A stretch of 57,727 nucleotides of DNA from a virus: positions 1-57,727 of IMG/VR virus record IMGVR_UViG_3300045120_000343; one strand, 5' to 3'. The position numbers were made by a program, and so were the translations under genes. The notes beneath the pieces were generated by a model. That model made no database searches, was not told the DNA's origin, and saw only the letters and a list, made by a program, of their open reading frames with translations. Shown here piece by piece: positions 23,735 to 30,572 of the stretch. Each line of letters begins with the position of its first letter. Position 1 is the stretch's first letter.

Positions 23735-23764
23735 TATATAATCCACGAATTTTGGAATTGTCAA
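23735..23764 (-). promoter_or_regulatory. leftward early promoter with operator O1
   Basis: On the minus strand TTGACA (23764-23759) and TATATA (23740-23735) are 18 bp apart, close to consensus. Operator-like site ATCCACGAATTTTGGAA (23741-23757, TCCA-N7-TGGA) fills the spacer exactly. Transcription would start near 23728, the A of the Cro-like ATG. The 22-bp palindrome TTTGGAA-N8-TTCCAAA (23751-23772) overlaps and may give a second binding mode. Confidence 0.6.
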
Positions 23765-23787
23765 CTTCCAAATCCATGCAATCGGGA

Positions 23788-23804
23788 ACCCACAAAATTT
23801 GGAC
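23788..23804. promoter_or_regulatory. operator-like site O2
   Basis: ACCCACAAAATTTGGAC fits the TCCA-N7-TGGA pattern of O1, O3 and O4 with one half-site base changed. It lies just ahead of the CI-like ATG at 23818 and inside any transcript from upstream. Likely bound by the CI-like or Cro-like protein. Confidence 0.5.
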
Positions 23805-23817
23805 TACCCTTTCTTCG

Positions 23818-24114
23818 ATGGAGAAAAGCCGCATCGTCGACTATCGGGCTTTGGGGAAGCGCCTGCGCCAGTTCAGGGAGGGCATCGGCCTCAGCATGGG
23901 CGAAATGGCCGTTGAACTCGAGGTCGGATATACGCAGTATCAAAACTGGGAAAGCGGAAAACCGATCCCGTTCGATCAGGTGATTAAAATCTGGCGGCGT
24001 TTTGGAGTGGATCCCAGGTGGCTCACGGACGGGTTCGGCGTACCGCCAGACGCAGTTCGAAAGCCAACCAGCGAGCCGTATAAGGCCGGCAAACGGCACC
24101 GTTTTCGGAGCTAG
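23818..24114 (+). CDS. CI-like repressor (XRE helix-turn-helix)
   Basis: 98 residues from ATG 23818 (MEKSRIVDYRALGKRLRQFR). EGIGLSMGEMAVELEVGYTQ then YQNWESGKPIPFDQVIKIWR is a standard XRE helix-turn-helix (recognition helix around GYTQYQNWESG). The C-terminus WLTDGFGVPPDAVRKPTSEP is short, so there is no RecA-cleavable peptidase domain. Induction would need another signal than LexA-type self-cleavage. An ATG at 23776 in frame would add a 14-residue head. It is divergent from the Cro-like gene and convergent with the gene at 24111. Confidence 0.75.
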   Translation: MEKSRIVDYRALGKRLRQFREGIGLSMGEMAVELEVGYTQYQNWESGKPIPFDQVIKIWRRFGVDPRWLTDGFGVPPDAVRKPTSEPYKAGKRHRFRS

Positions 24115-24443
24115 AGGCCGGCGTGCACCCATCCCGTGCAGATGGCGGGCTCGATGTGTTTGAGTCCCGCTTGGAGCGGACTCTCGATCATCCAGCCGAT
24201 TAGGAACATGACCAGGCAAGCTGTGGTGGCTGCCGGGACGGGCACGCTCGAAGCTTCGGGTCGCACCAGAGGCGGCAGCGAGCGGTGCATCTCGACAAGC
24301 ACTTGTCGTCCTCCTTCTTTCTCCCCCTGCGCCCAGCGGAAAAGGTTGTTTACGTTAGATAAAACAGCCTCTGCGTCACGCCTGTCGTCCGGCAGCAGCG
24401 TAGCTATATGGAGCGCCTCACGCGCAAGCTGTTGATTCAGCAT
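24111..24443 (-). CDS. hypothetical protein with one membrane span
   Basis: 110 residues from ATG 24443 (MLNQQLAREALHIATLLPDD), with GAGGGGG before it. The first 70 residues are helical and soluble (RRDAEAVLSNVNNLFRWAQG). A span TTACLVMFLIGWM follows and the end is short. It ends against the repressor gene, overlapping 4 bases. It may be a lysogeny-expressed membrane protein, since its own control region holds O3. Function unknown. Confidence 0.55.
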   Translation of the reverse strand: MLNQQLAREALHIATLLPDDRRDAEAVLSNVNNLFRWAQGEKEGGRQVLVEMHRSLPPLVRPEASSVPVPAATTACLVMFLIGWMIESPLQAGLKHIEPAICTGWVHAGL

Positions 24444-24534
24444 TGATTTCCCCCTCACTGTTGATTTTTCTAAAATAGTTGCTCGCCACTATCCGTTCCG
24501 CTTGCGTTGCCGTCTTTTCACGAATTATTACAAC

Positions 24535-24587
24535 TTCCAATTTTCTTGGAATTAATGGTTGACTATTCCACATTTTTTGGAGTAATG
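24535..24587 (+). promoter_or_regulatory. rightward early promoter with operators O3 and O4
   Basis: O3 TTCCAATTTTCTTGGAA (24535-24551) and O4 TTCCACATTTTTTGGAG (24566-24582) are 31 bp apart. TTGACT (24559-24564) followed 17 bp later by GTAATG (24582-24587) is a plausible promoter whose spacer contains O4, mirroring the leftward promoter. It faces the rightward operon, whose first clear gene begins only at 25190, leaving a leader of about 600 bases. Confidence 0.5.
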
Positions 24588-24740
24588 CTGCTCCCGTCAT
24601 CCACGGGAGCGTCCATGTTTAGTCGCGGCGAGAGATCGGAGTCAGTTTGGCTGGGTTACGATCTGGCCATTAGAGCGGATAGGTCGCTTGCGATGAAGTC
24701 CGCCCAGTCGGTGGAAGGCCGACACATTTGTCCCGGAAAT
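24588..24740. other. early leader region without clear gene
   Basis: A plus reading from ATG 24614 (MFSRGERSESVWLGYDLAIR) is open here but runs through antisense of the lipoprotein gene without its own stop, so it is not annotated. A 23-residue minus peptide (MCRPSTDWADFIASDLSALM...) ends at 24656 and is too short to judge. Nothing else stands out. Confidence 0.35.
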
Positions 24741-25121
24741 TCAGCGCTTCGGTTTAGTCGGAACTGCCGTGGCGTTCGCCTGTTGCGCCCTGAACTCGGC
24801 GGCGCGGGCGGCGGCCTGGTCTTCCGGCACCGAGACATAACCCCTTTCGGCCATGCAGCCGCGACCCACGGCACCCATGGCGTTCTCGCGCTCGGCGCCT
24901 GTGATCGCGCAGTCCGCGATGCCCCGGCAATAGGTCGAGCCGGAAAGGTTCGCTTTCTGGGTCTCGCCGAAGCACGCGAGTTTATCGATCTCGAATTTCT
25001 GGGCGAATCCGGGATTTTCCTTCACCGACTGGCCGTCCAGCCGAAGCCATGTGGTTTTCGTTTGCTGAGCGCACGCCGCGATCGCGACCGTCAGCGCGGT
25101 CACTCCGAGCCATTTCCGCAT
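24741..25121 (-). CDS. lipoprotein, possible superinfection factor
   Basis: 126 residues from ATG 25121, with GGGGAGG before it. MRKWLGVTALTVAIAACAQQ has a clear lipobox (IAAC), so the mature protein would be membrane-anchored by lipid. The mature part contains FEIDKLACFGETQKANLSGS and YCRGIADCAITGAERENAMG with three more Cys, then a Gln/Ala-rich tail. It is divergent from the rightward operon and probably expressed on its own, perhaps in lysogens. Phage lipoproteins often block superinfection; that is inference here. Confidence 0.7.
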   Translation of the reverse strand: MRKWLGVTALTVAIAACAQQTKTTWLRLDGQSVKENPGFAQKFEIDKLACFGETQKANLSGSTYCRGIADCAITGAERENAMGAVGRGCMAERGYVSVPEDQAAARAAEFRAQQANATAVPTKPKR

Positions 25122-25189
25122 GATGCCCTCCCCGACAAGGGAGCGGACCTTACCACTCAACCGCCGCGTGAACAATGAGGGAGCCGCCG

Positions 25190-25471
25190 ATGTCGTTCGA
25201 GCCTATCGCCATTCCCGCAGGGCGCGTCGTGGAGAAGCTTGCGAGCCGGGACCGCGCCGATTACGAGGCGCGCCTCGCCGGTGCCAATCGGATCATCGCG
25301 GAACAGAATGCCGCGCTCGCGGTCGCGCATTGCGCATTGAAGCACGCCGGACTGCTCGGCACGAACGTCCGATCCGCGGCGCTCGCCATCATCGCCGAGG
25401 CCATCGCGTCCGGTCGCGCTCCGACGATGGAGGAGGTCGCCGAGGTCGTGCGGCCGAGGAGCAAACCATGA
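25190..25471 (+). CDS. helical hypothetical protein
   Basis: 93 residues from ATG 25190, with GAGGGAG seven bases upstream (a start at 25175 would precede that site). The product MSFEPIAIPAGRVVEKLASR then RADYEARLAGANRIIAEQNA is a long amphipathic helix, with EAIASGRAPTMEEVAEVVRP at the end. It heads the rightward operon and couples to the next gene by ATGA. Function unknown. Confidence 0.6.
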   Translation: MSFEPIAIPAGRVVEKLASRDRADYEARLAGANRIIAEQNAALAVAHCALKHAGLLGTNVRSAALAIIAEAIASGRAPTMEEVAEVVRPRSKP

Positions 25472-25611
25472 TCGCCCGCGCCATCCAGATAACGCTCGCC
25501 GCAGCGCTCATCTGGCTCATCGCAGCGCCGCGTCCGCAAGCCGAAGTCCCGCACGAGCATTGGAATTATTTGACGTGCGATCAAACGTGGCAGCGATGCC
25601 AATTGAGTTAA
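25468..25611 (+). CDS. small exported or membrane peptide
   Basis: 47 residues from ATG 25468 (ATGA overlap). MIARAIQITLAAALIWLIAA is a signal or anchor segment followed by PRPQAEVPHEHWNYLTCDQT and a second Cys near the end (WQRCQLS). Two Cys in a short exported domain may form a disulphide. No family recognised. Confidence 0.55.
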   Translation: MIARAIQITLAAALIWLIAAPRPQAEVPHEHWNYLTCDQTWQRCQLS

Positions 25612-25640
25612 GAACTGATGCGCCGAAAAGGATTAATCAA

Positions 25641-26516
25641 ATGAAACAAGATCTTGTCGCTATAAACGCGCCCGCGCCGCTTGCGCTTTATGACCGGATG
25701 CAAACGGCAATCGCTGAATGCTATGCCGTGGACGATTGCCTGCAAATCGCCTCGCAAGCTGGCGCCATAGCTGCATACTACAAACAAATCAAAGATGACG
25801 GGTCTGTTAGGCAGTTTCTAGAAATAAAACTCAGGGCGTGGAGGCGGATCGGCGAGATAGTTTCGACGGTCGACAATTCAGGGTGCGAAACGACCGCCGA
25901 CCATATCCGCAAAATTCGCGCCGCATTCAACGGCGGCTCCGGCCTTGACGATCTCAATGAAACTGCAATTCGGCAGGCGCTCAAGCTTATGAAGGTGCCT
26001 CGCGAGTTCTTTGATAAGCATGTCCAAGACACCGGCAGCATCGAGAACATGGTGAATCGTTTTGAGTACGTCAAAAGGAAGGAATGGGAGGCGTCCCCCG
26101 AGGGTAAAGCCCAATTGCGGAGAGAGGCCGCATCTGACGAAAAATATAGGCTGAAACGCAAAGAAGAAGAACAACAACAGGCCGAGCGGCAAAGGCTGAC
26201 CGAGAAACAGCAGGCGGAACGACAGGCGGACGCGACTCAACTGGTGGCGGCTCGCGATGCCGCGCTGGAAGAAGTCGGAATAACCCTGGATCGCCGAGAC
26301 AGAGAGCGGATGCACGAGATCGTTTTTTTGCTCAAGAAGTCCGTGCATGAAACATTGCGCAAGGCCGCATTCGACAATCGCATGACCATGCAAGCAATCT
26401 TGCGGGCCGGTCTGCGGATGTGGCTGATCGCGCACGGATATGAGGTTGAAGCAAACGAAATGACTGAGCAAAACATGAAGGAAAGACTTAAGCGCAGCAT
26501 AGAGGCGCGCCCATGA
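25641..26516 (+). CDS. coiled-coil, ParB-like-N protein
   Basis: 291 residues from ATG 25641, with AGGA before it. The first 90 residues, LALYDRMQTAIAECYAVDDC then LQIASQAGAIAAYYKQIKDD, are typical of an early phage protein whose function is not settled; helices KLRAWRRIGEIV continue. Residues 165-235 are a Gln/Glu coiled coil (EEEQQQAERQRLTEKQQAER). The last 60, RKAAFDNRMTMQAILRAGLR, may be a ribbon-helix-helix or similar DNA-binding unit. It ends in ATGA with a 26-residue peptide. Confidence 0.55.
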   Translation: MKQDLVAINAPAPLALYDRMQTAIAECYAVDDCLQIASQAGAIAAYYKQIKDDGSVRQFLEIKLRAWRRIGEIVSTVDNSGCETTADHIRKIRAAFNGGSGLDDLNETAIRQALKLMKVPREFFDKHVQDTGSIENMVNRFEYVKRKEWEASPEGKAQLRREAASDEKYRLKRKEEEQQQAERQRLTEKQQAERQADATQLVAARDAALEEVGITLDRRDRERMHEIVFLLKKSVHETLRKAAFDNRMTMQAILRAGLRMWLIAHGYEVEANEMTEQNMKERLKRSIEARP

Positions 26517-26593
26517 GTGCAACCATCGCCTTCGCCGCCCTGTTAATCGCCGCGCTGATTTTCGTGAGCGTCGTCGCCACGCCGATACGGTGA
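26513..26593 (+). CDS. 26-residue membrane peptide
   Basis: ATG 26513 overlaps the previous stop as ATGA and the frame ends at TGA 26593. The product MSATIAFAALLIAALIFVSV then VATPIR is one membrane helix. It precedes a strong GAGGAGG site of the next gene. It is very short but has the same coupling as neighbours. Function unknown. Confidence 0.45.
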   Translation: MSATIAFAALLIAALIFVSVVATPIR

Positions 26594-26603
26594 GGAGGAA
26601 AAC

Positions 26604-26792
26604 ATGGAGTTGACGGACGAAGAATTAAAGGCCGCGATCAAGGCCCTACATTCTGTTCCGCACTGGCACTATGGTCCCAATATCGGCAAAGCCATTCGAG
26701 CAGCATTCAAGGCGGTGGGCGAACTCCGCTCAGAGCGAATCCAGCCCGCTCAAGAAACTGCCTTGGAGACGGAGCGAGACAATGGAAGTTAA
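26604..26792 (+). CDS. short helical protein
   Basis: 62 residues from ATG 26604 behind AGGAGG. MELTDEELKAAIKALHSVPH then WHYGPNIGKAIRAAFKAVGE: two helices with a His-rich turn, acidic end. It overlaps the next gene by 11 bases. No family recognised. Confidence 0.6.
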   Translation: MELTDEELKAAIKALHSVPHWHYGPNIGKAIRAAFKAVGELRSERIQPAQETALETERDNGS

Positions 26793-27111
26793 GTGCTTAG
26801 AGATCCGTGACGCAAATACGTTCGTTCCGGTGATATTCATCCGCCCGGTTCCAGAGAACGAGGCTCAGCGCTATTTGCTTCGGCGCGACGGCTATCTGGG
26901 TAACAATGGCGAGAGGTGCATAATCCTCATTAACGCTCAATGCCGCGGCGTCGCTTACGATCCGTATGACTGGAAGCGCGACACACGAACAAAGAGAAAT
27001 GCTCATAAGTATATCGCCGAGCATTGGGCCGAGCTGAAAGACGGCGACGTTGTAGATGTGGAGTATATTCTCGGCGAACGCTCGACGAAGAAGCAGAGTG
27101 AGCGGCTATGA
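26782..27111 (+). CDS. conserved-style phage protein
   Basis: 109 residues from ATG 26782, GGAG seven bases ahead. VFIRPVPENEAQ-like beta strands, YLLRRDGYLGNNGERCIILI and YDPYDWKRDTRTKRNAHKYI, then KDGDVVDVEYILGE: a compact alpha/beta protein often seen in early operons of alphaproteobacterial phages. Function unknown. ATGA overlap with the zinc-ribbon gene. Confidence 0.6.
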   Translation: MEVKCLEIRDANTFVPVIFIRPVPENEAQRYLLRRDGYLGNNGERCIILINAQCRGVAYDPYDWKRDTRTKRNAHKYIAEHWAELKDGDVVDVEYILGERSTKKQSERL

Positions 27112-27296
27112 CTCCCCGTCGGAAAAAGCCTGACAAGCGGAATTGGGAGAACTGCCCTCGTGATGGGACGAAACTCCGGAGGGGTGTCTGCAAGCAATGT
27201 GGTTATTCGCTTCCTGAATGGTGGGAGTCCGAACCAGCTCCTCGGACCGGTGCCGACGGTCGTGTGATTCCACGGCTCTATGAGGAGGCAGAATGA
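27108..27296 (+). CDS. zinc-ribbon-like small protein
   Basis: 62 residues from ATG 27108. NCPRDGTKLRRGVCKQCGYS has a C-x-(10-14)-C-x2-C arrangement (three Cys, a fourth ligand may be His or absent), with a basic head MTPRRKKPDKRNW and acidic tail. It sits between early genes and the exonuclease, coupled by ATGA on both sides. Probably a small nucleic-acid-linked protein; no family call. Confidence 0.55.
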   Translation: MTPRRKKPDKRNWENCPRDGTKLRRGVCKQCGYSLPEWWESEPAPRTGADGRVIPRLYEEAE

Positions 27297-28192
27297 ACAA
27301 GCCCGGCATTTACTTCGACGTCCCCGTCGCCGGCTATTTTGCTGACCCGTGTCCGGTGCCGTCGCTCACTCAATCGATCGCCAAGATTTTGGCCGACGAG
27401 AAGCGTGCGCCTGCTCATGCTTGGCAATGTCATCCTCGGCTTAACCCCGATTTCGAGCCGGATGATTCTACCAAATACGATATCGGCAATGTTGCTCACT
27501 CGCTGCTTATCGGCCGCGGGAAAGAAATCAGCGTAATTGACTTTGATGATTGGCGCGGCAAAGCCGCGAAGGAAGCGCGCGAGGAGGGCGCCAAGGCCGG
27601 CAAGCTTGTCGTGCTCCGCAAACAGTTCGACCGCGCTGCGGATATGGTGGTCGCTGCACGGAAGCAGCTCGATGCCCGCGGACATGAGTCGGCTTTTTCT
27701 GATGGCAGGGGTGAAGTTATGATCACGTGGCAGGAGGATCAGACATGGTTCCGGTCGTTGATAGATTGGATGGGCATGTCTCCGACCTATCATGATTATA
27801 AGACAACTGCGTTGTCATGCGCTCCGCGTGCAGTTGAAGAACGCCCCGGCGAACTCGGTTGGGACATCCAGGCTGCAATGCACGAGCGCGGACTCGACGT
27901 CCTCGACCCGAACAACGCTGGCAGACGCGTGTTTTATTTTGTGGCCCAGGAGGACTATCCGCCGTATGCGCTGAACATCGTAGAGATGAGCGAATCCGAC
28001 ATGACGCTCGGCCGCAAGAAGCTCGACATGGCGGTCGACATCTGGCGGCGCTGCATGGCGTCAAATATCTGGCCGGCTTATCCGCCCGAGGTCGTGTTAT
28101 CCCGCCCGCGCGGCTGGACGGAGACGCGGTGGCTTGAGCGCGAGGCCGAGTATGCCGAGCGACCGCCGGTCAATGCTCTGGAGGCCGGATGA
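27293..28192 (+). CDS. PDDEXK exonuclease (RecE/DUF3799-like)
   Basis: 299 residues from ATG 27293. PVPSLTQSIAKILADEKRAP is the N-terminal helix pattern of phage RecE-type nucleases, then KYDIGNVAHSLLIGRGKEIS, EVMITWQEDQTWFRSLIDWM and YHDYKTTALSC with the D...DYK catalytic line of the PD-(D/E)XK fold. GELGWDIQAAMHERGLDVLD and VEMSESDMTLGRKKLD agree with that group (PF12684-like). Together with the ATPase downstream it would form a DNA recombination pair. Confidence 0.82.
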   Translation: MNKPGIYFDVPVAGYFADPCPVPSLTQSIAKILADEKRAPAHAWQCHPRLNPDFEPDDSTKYDIGNVAHSLLIGRGKEISVIDFDDWRGKAAKEAREEGAKAGKLVVLRKQFDRAADMVVAARKQLDARGHESAFSDGRGEVMITWQEDQTWFRSLIDWMGMSPTYHDYKTTALSCAPRAVEERPGELGWDIQAAMHERGLDVLDPNNAGRRVFYFVAQEDYPPYALNIVEMSESDMTLGRKKLDMAVDIWRRCMASNIWPAYPPEVVLSRPRGWTETRWLEREAEYAERPPVNALEAG

Positions 28193-28660
28193 ATGTATAA
28201 GCACGCATCGCAAAATCTTCAGCATGCAGCCAGAGCTGAGACGACAAAGAACGAGGGAATTGACGATCAGGCATTCTCCGGCCGCGCCGCCGCGGAAAAG
28301 CGAACGCAGCTTACGCAAAGATTGCGAGATATAGAATCGGGGATGCGTCATTTGCGGGAATCCATAACCGCAAGCCAGAGACGTGGCGACTGGAACGGAG
28401 TCGCAAAGTGGCAGCGTCAGAGATCACTGCTTGGTAAAGAAATGCAACAAATACAGCTCGAATTTGGGAAGCTAAATGAACGTGTGCGCTCAATTTCGAG
28501 AAGTGAGGACATAGAAAAAGAGAAAAGATTTGAACGTAATTTCCTAAATATCGCCAAGGAACTTCTCGCTGAGCCGATATTTGCCAGAATTGTCAAGGCA
28601 ACACTGCATCGAATGGGTGAAGAAGATGATGAACGAAGCAGTTCGCAATTTCCAGGTTAA
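28193..28660 (+). CDS. coiled-coil hypothetical protein
   Basis: 155 residues from ATG 28193 directly after the exonuclease stop. It is almost all charged helix: AAAEKRTQLTQRLRDIESGM, SLLGKEMQQIQLEFGKLNER and SEDIEKEKRFERNFLNIAKE. Codon usage is more AT-rich than the exonuclease. Between an exonuclease and a RecA-type ATPase it may be a structural partner or annealing factor, but no motif shows that. The end overlaps the next gene by 35 bases. Confidence 0.5.
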   Translation: MYKHASQNLQHAARAETTKNEGIDDQAFSGRAAAEKRTQLTQRLRDIESGMRHLRESITASQRRGDWNGVAKWQRQRSLLGKEMQQIQLEFGKLNERVRSISRSEDIEKEKRFERNFLNIAKELLAEPIFARIVKATLHRMGEEDDERSSSQFPG

Positions 28661-29708
28661 GCCGGCCGTTCGCGAGCGCGTGCCGTTGCTTGTAGGACTC
28701 ATGGGTCCGAGTGGCAGCGGCAAGACGTTCTCCGCGCTTCGGCTTGCCACAGGCATTCAGACTCTTGCAGGCGGCGACATCTATGGGATCGACACCGAAG
28801 CGCGCCGGATGCTTCATTATGCCGATCGCTTCAAATTCAAGCACGTCCAGTTCGACGCGCCATTCAGTTCGCTCGATTATCTCGCGGCGCTTGAACAGTG
28901 CGTCAAAGCGGGTGCTGGAGTGATCATCGTGGACTCAATGTCCCACGAACATGAATCGCCCGGCGGCATGATCGACTTCGCAGAAAAGGAACTGGATCGC
29001 ATCGCCGGCAGCGATTGGGCGAAGCGCGAACGCGTCAAAATGCTGAGCTGGCAGAGGCCGAAGGCGGCGCGTCGCCGGCTGATTAACGGGATCCTGCAGC
29101 TCAACGCGAATTTCATTTTTTGCTTCCGCGCCAAGAACACCGTGAAACCGCTCAAGATCAACGGTAAGACGGAGATCGTCCCCATGGGCTTTATGCCGAT
29201 TGCGGGCGAGGAGTTTCTGTTCGAGCAGACGGTGAACTGCCTGCTGCTACCGAACTCTGGCGGCGTGCCGACTTGGCAGTCGGAAAATATGGGCGAGCGC
29301 CAGATGATAAAATCGCCGGTGCAATTCCGGGAAATCTTCGCTGCCAATAAGCCGCTCGACGAAGACATCGGCCGCGCGCTCGCCACCTGGGCGAAAGGCG
29401 ATCAAGGACCGCGATCTCCGACCGTTAGCGACCTGGCACCCGTTGACGTGCGTAAATTCGTTGCACCACTGAAATCCGCCGCCGAACCTTCGGAGCCGGC
29501 GGATGCCGCCCCTGCCTCGCCGCCCCCGGCAACCCCAGAGGCAGGGGCGGTCCTCTCGCTCGAGGCCATGGCGCAAGAAGCCGCCACGCGCGGGCGCGAG
29601 ATCTTCGACGCTTTCTACAAGAGCCGCTCGCGCGCCGAGCAGGCAGAGCTACGGCTCATGAAGCCGGATTTGGAGAAGCTATTTCCGAAGGAGGAGGCGG
29701 CGACATGA
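28626..29708 (+). CDS. RecA/Sak4-type AAA ATPase
   Basis: 360 residues from ATG 28626 (a second ATG follows). Walker A GPSGSGKT (27-34), Walker B GVIIVDSMSH (98-107), and a GGDIYGIDTEARRMLHYAD stretch that is frequent in phage AAA_24/Sak4-type recombination ATPases. A later KTEIVPMGFMPIAGEEFLFE and a Pro/Ala-rich linker (PADAAPASPPPATPEAGAVL) precede a helical end. It likely pairs single-strand DNA or loads the recombinase, next to a PDDEXK exonuclease. Confidence 0.72.
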   Translation: MMNEAVRNFQVKPAVRERVPLLVGLMGPSGSGKTFSALRLATGIQTLAGGDIYGIDTEARRMLHYADRFKFKHVQFDAPFSSLDYLAALEQCVKAGAGVIIVDSMSHEHESPGGMIDFAEKELDRIAGSDWAKRERVKMLSWQRPKAARRRLINGILQLNANFIFCFRAKNTVKPLKINGKTEIVPMGFMPIAGEEFLFEQTVNCLLLPNSGGVPTWQSENMGERQMIKSPVQFREIFAANKPLDEDIGRALATWAKGDQGPRSPTVSDLAPVDVRKFVAPLKSAAEPSEPADAAPASPPPATPEAGAVLSLEAMAQEAATRGREIFDAFYKSRSRAEQAELRLMKPDLEKLFPKEEAAT

Positions 29709-29875
29709 TGACGGTGGAGCAAAAGCAGAGAGCCGCCTTGATCTTGGAAAAGCGGTTCATCGAGTTTCTATTGCAGTTTGAACCGATGCAGGACATCGCT
29801 GTCGGCGATGTGAAGTGCATCGCGTCGACGGCTCGGACCTACGCTTTTGAGGAATTCACCAGAGAACTTGATTGA
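29705..29875 (+). CDS. short helical protein
   Basis: 56 residues from ATG 29705 (ATGA overlap; a second ATG at 29708). MMTVEQKQRAALILEKRFIE then FLLQFEPMQDIAVGDVKCIA. One amphipathic helix and a small tail. Fills the gap after the ATPase. Function unknown. Confidence 0.55.
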   Translation: MMTVEQKQRAALILEKRFIEFLLQFEPMQDIAVGDVKCIASTARTYAFEEFTRELD

Positions 29876-29882
29876 AATCGCA

Positions 29883-30128
29883 ATGCCAAGAATCACGATC
29901 TACAATGACAGCGAAACGGATCTCGACGCCGACTTTGACGTGGTCGAGCTGATAGGCGGCAAAGAGGCCAACCGCACGACAATGAAGCCTGACGATTCTT
30001 CCTGCGAGGGGTTTCGGCTTTACGCTTCAAACCAAGCATTTCTGATCGTTCCGCGCGGGGCGCAATGCCCTAAAATTTCTATGTCGCGGAAGGGCACGCA
30101 AATAGACGCGCGGCCAAAGGAGCCATGA
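29883..30128 (+). CDS. small beta protein
   Basis: 81 residues from ATG 29883 (MPRITIYNDSETDLDADFDV). VVELIGGKEANRTTMKPDDS and FRLYASNQAFLIVPRG suggest a small beta sandwich, acidic then basic. ATGA overlap with the excisionase-like gene. No family recognised. Confidence 0.55.
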   Translation: MPRITIYNDSETDLDADFDVVELIGGKEANRTTMKPDDSSCEGFRLYASNQAFLIVPRGAQCPKISMSRKGTQIDARPKEP

Positions 30129-30382
30129 CCGACGCCCCGAAATACGCCGATCTGGCGACTCTCGCGCGCGAACTCTGCGCCGGCGAGAGCACGATCGAGG
30201 GGCTGGTCCGGCAGGGCAAGTTCCCGCAGCCCTATCACCTGGGCGGCAAACGGCTATGGAAATGGTCCGAAGTCGAGGCCACAATAGCGGCCAGCCGGGA
30301 CGATTTTGTCAAAAATGTCCCCGCTGTAACCGAGGGGGGCATTCGTGAGGCGGCAAAGCGGGTTTCGCGGGGAGGGGGATAA
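30125..30382 (+). CDS. excisionase-like AlpA/MerR helix-turn-helix
   Basis: 85 residues from ATG 30125. YADLATLARELCAGESTIEG then LVRQGKFPQPYHLGGKRLWK is the winged helix-turn-helix of AlpA/excisionase-type proteins (ESTIEGLVRQGKFP, then GGKRLWKWSEVE). It lies two genes before the integrase, so it probably controls the direction of recombination. Confidence 0.75.
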   Translation: MTDAPKYADLATLARELCAGESTIEGLVRQGKFPQPYHLGGKRLWKWSEVEATIAASRDDFVKNVPAVTEGGIREAAKRVSRGGG

Positions 30383-30383
30383 G

Positions 30384-30572
30384 ATGGACGACGACGACTA
30401 TTGCGAACCGCCGTTCATCTGTCCTTTATCGAAACAACCTTGCATCCGGGCATTCTGCGAGGATTACGGCTGTGCTGATCAAGCATGCGTGCCACTAGAC
30501 GAAAATGATTTTGCCTGTGGGTCAATTGATGACAATGAACTCATGCCGAAATTGCCGCGGATAACGCCATGA
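30384..30572 (+). CDS. Cys-rich short protein
   Basis: 62 residues from ATG 30384, with GGAGGGGG ahead. MDDDDYCEPPFICPLSKQPC then IRAFCEDYGCADQACVPLDE: seven Cys in the first half, so metal or disulphide binding is likely. It is very acidic and coupled to the integrase by ATGA. No family recognised. Confidence 0.6.
   Translation: MDDDDYCEPPFICPLSKQPCIRAFCEDYGCADQACVPLDENDFACGSIDDNELMPKLPRITP

Noticed and set aside
24507-25178. Long plus-strand reading of 223 codons opposite the lipoprotein gene
   Set aside because: It is mostly antisense of a clear lipoprotein gene with lipobox and ribosome site, and has no ribosome site of its own.
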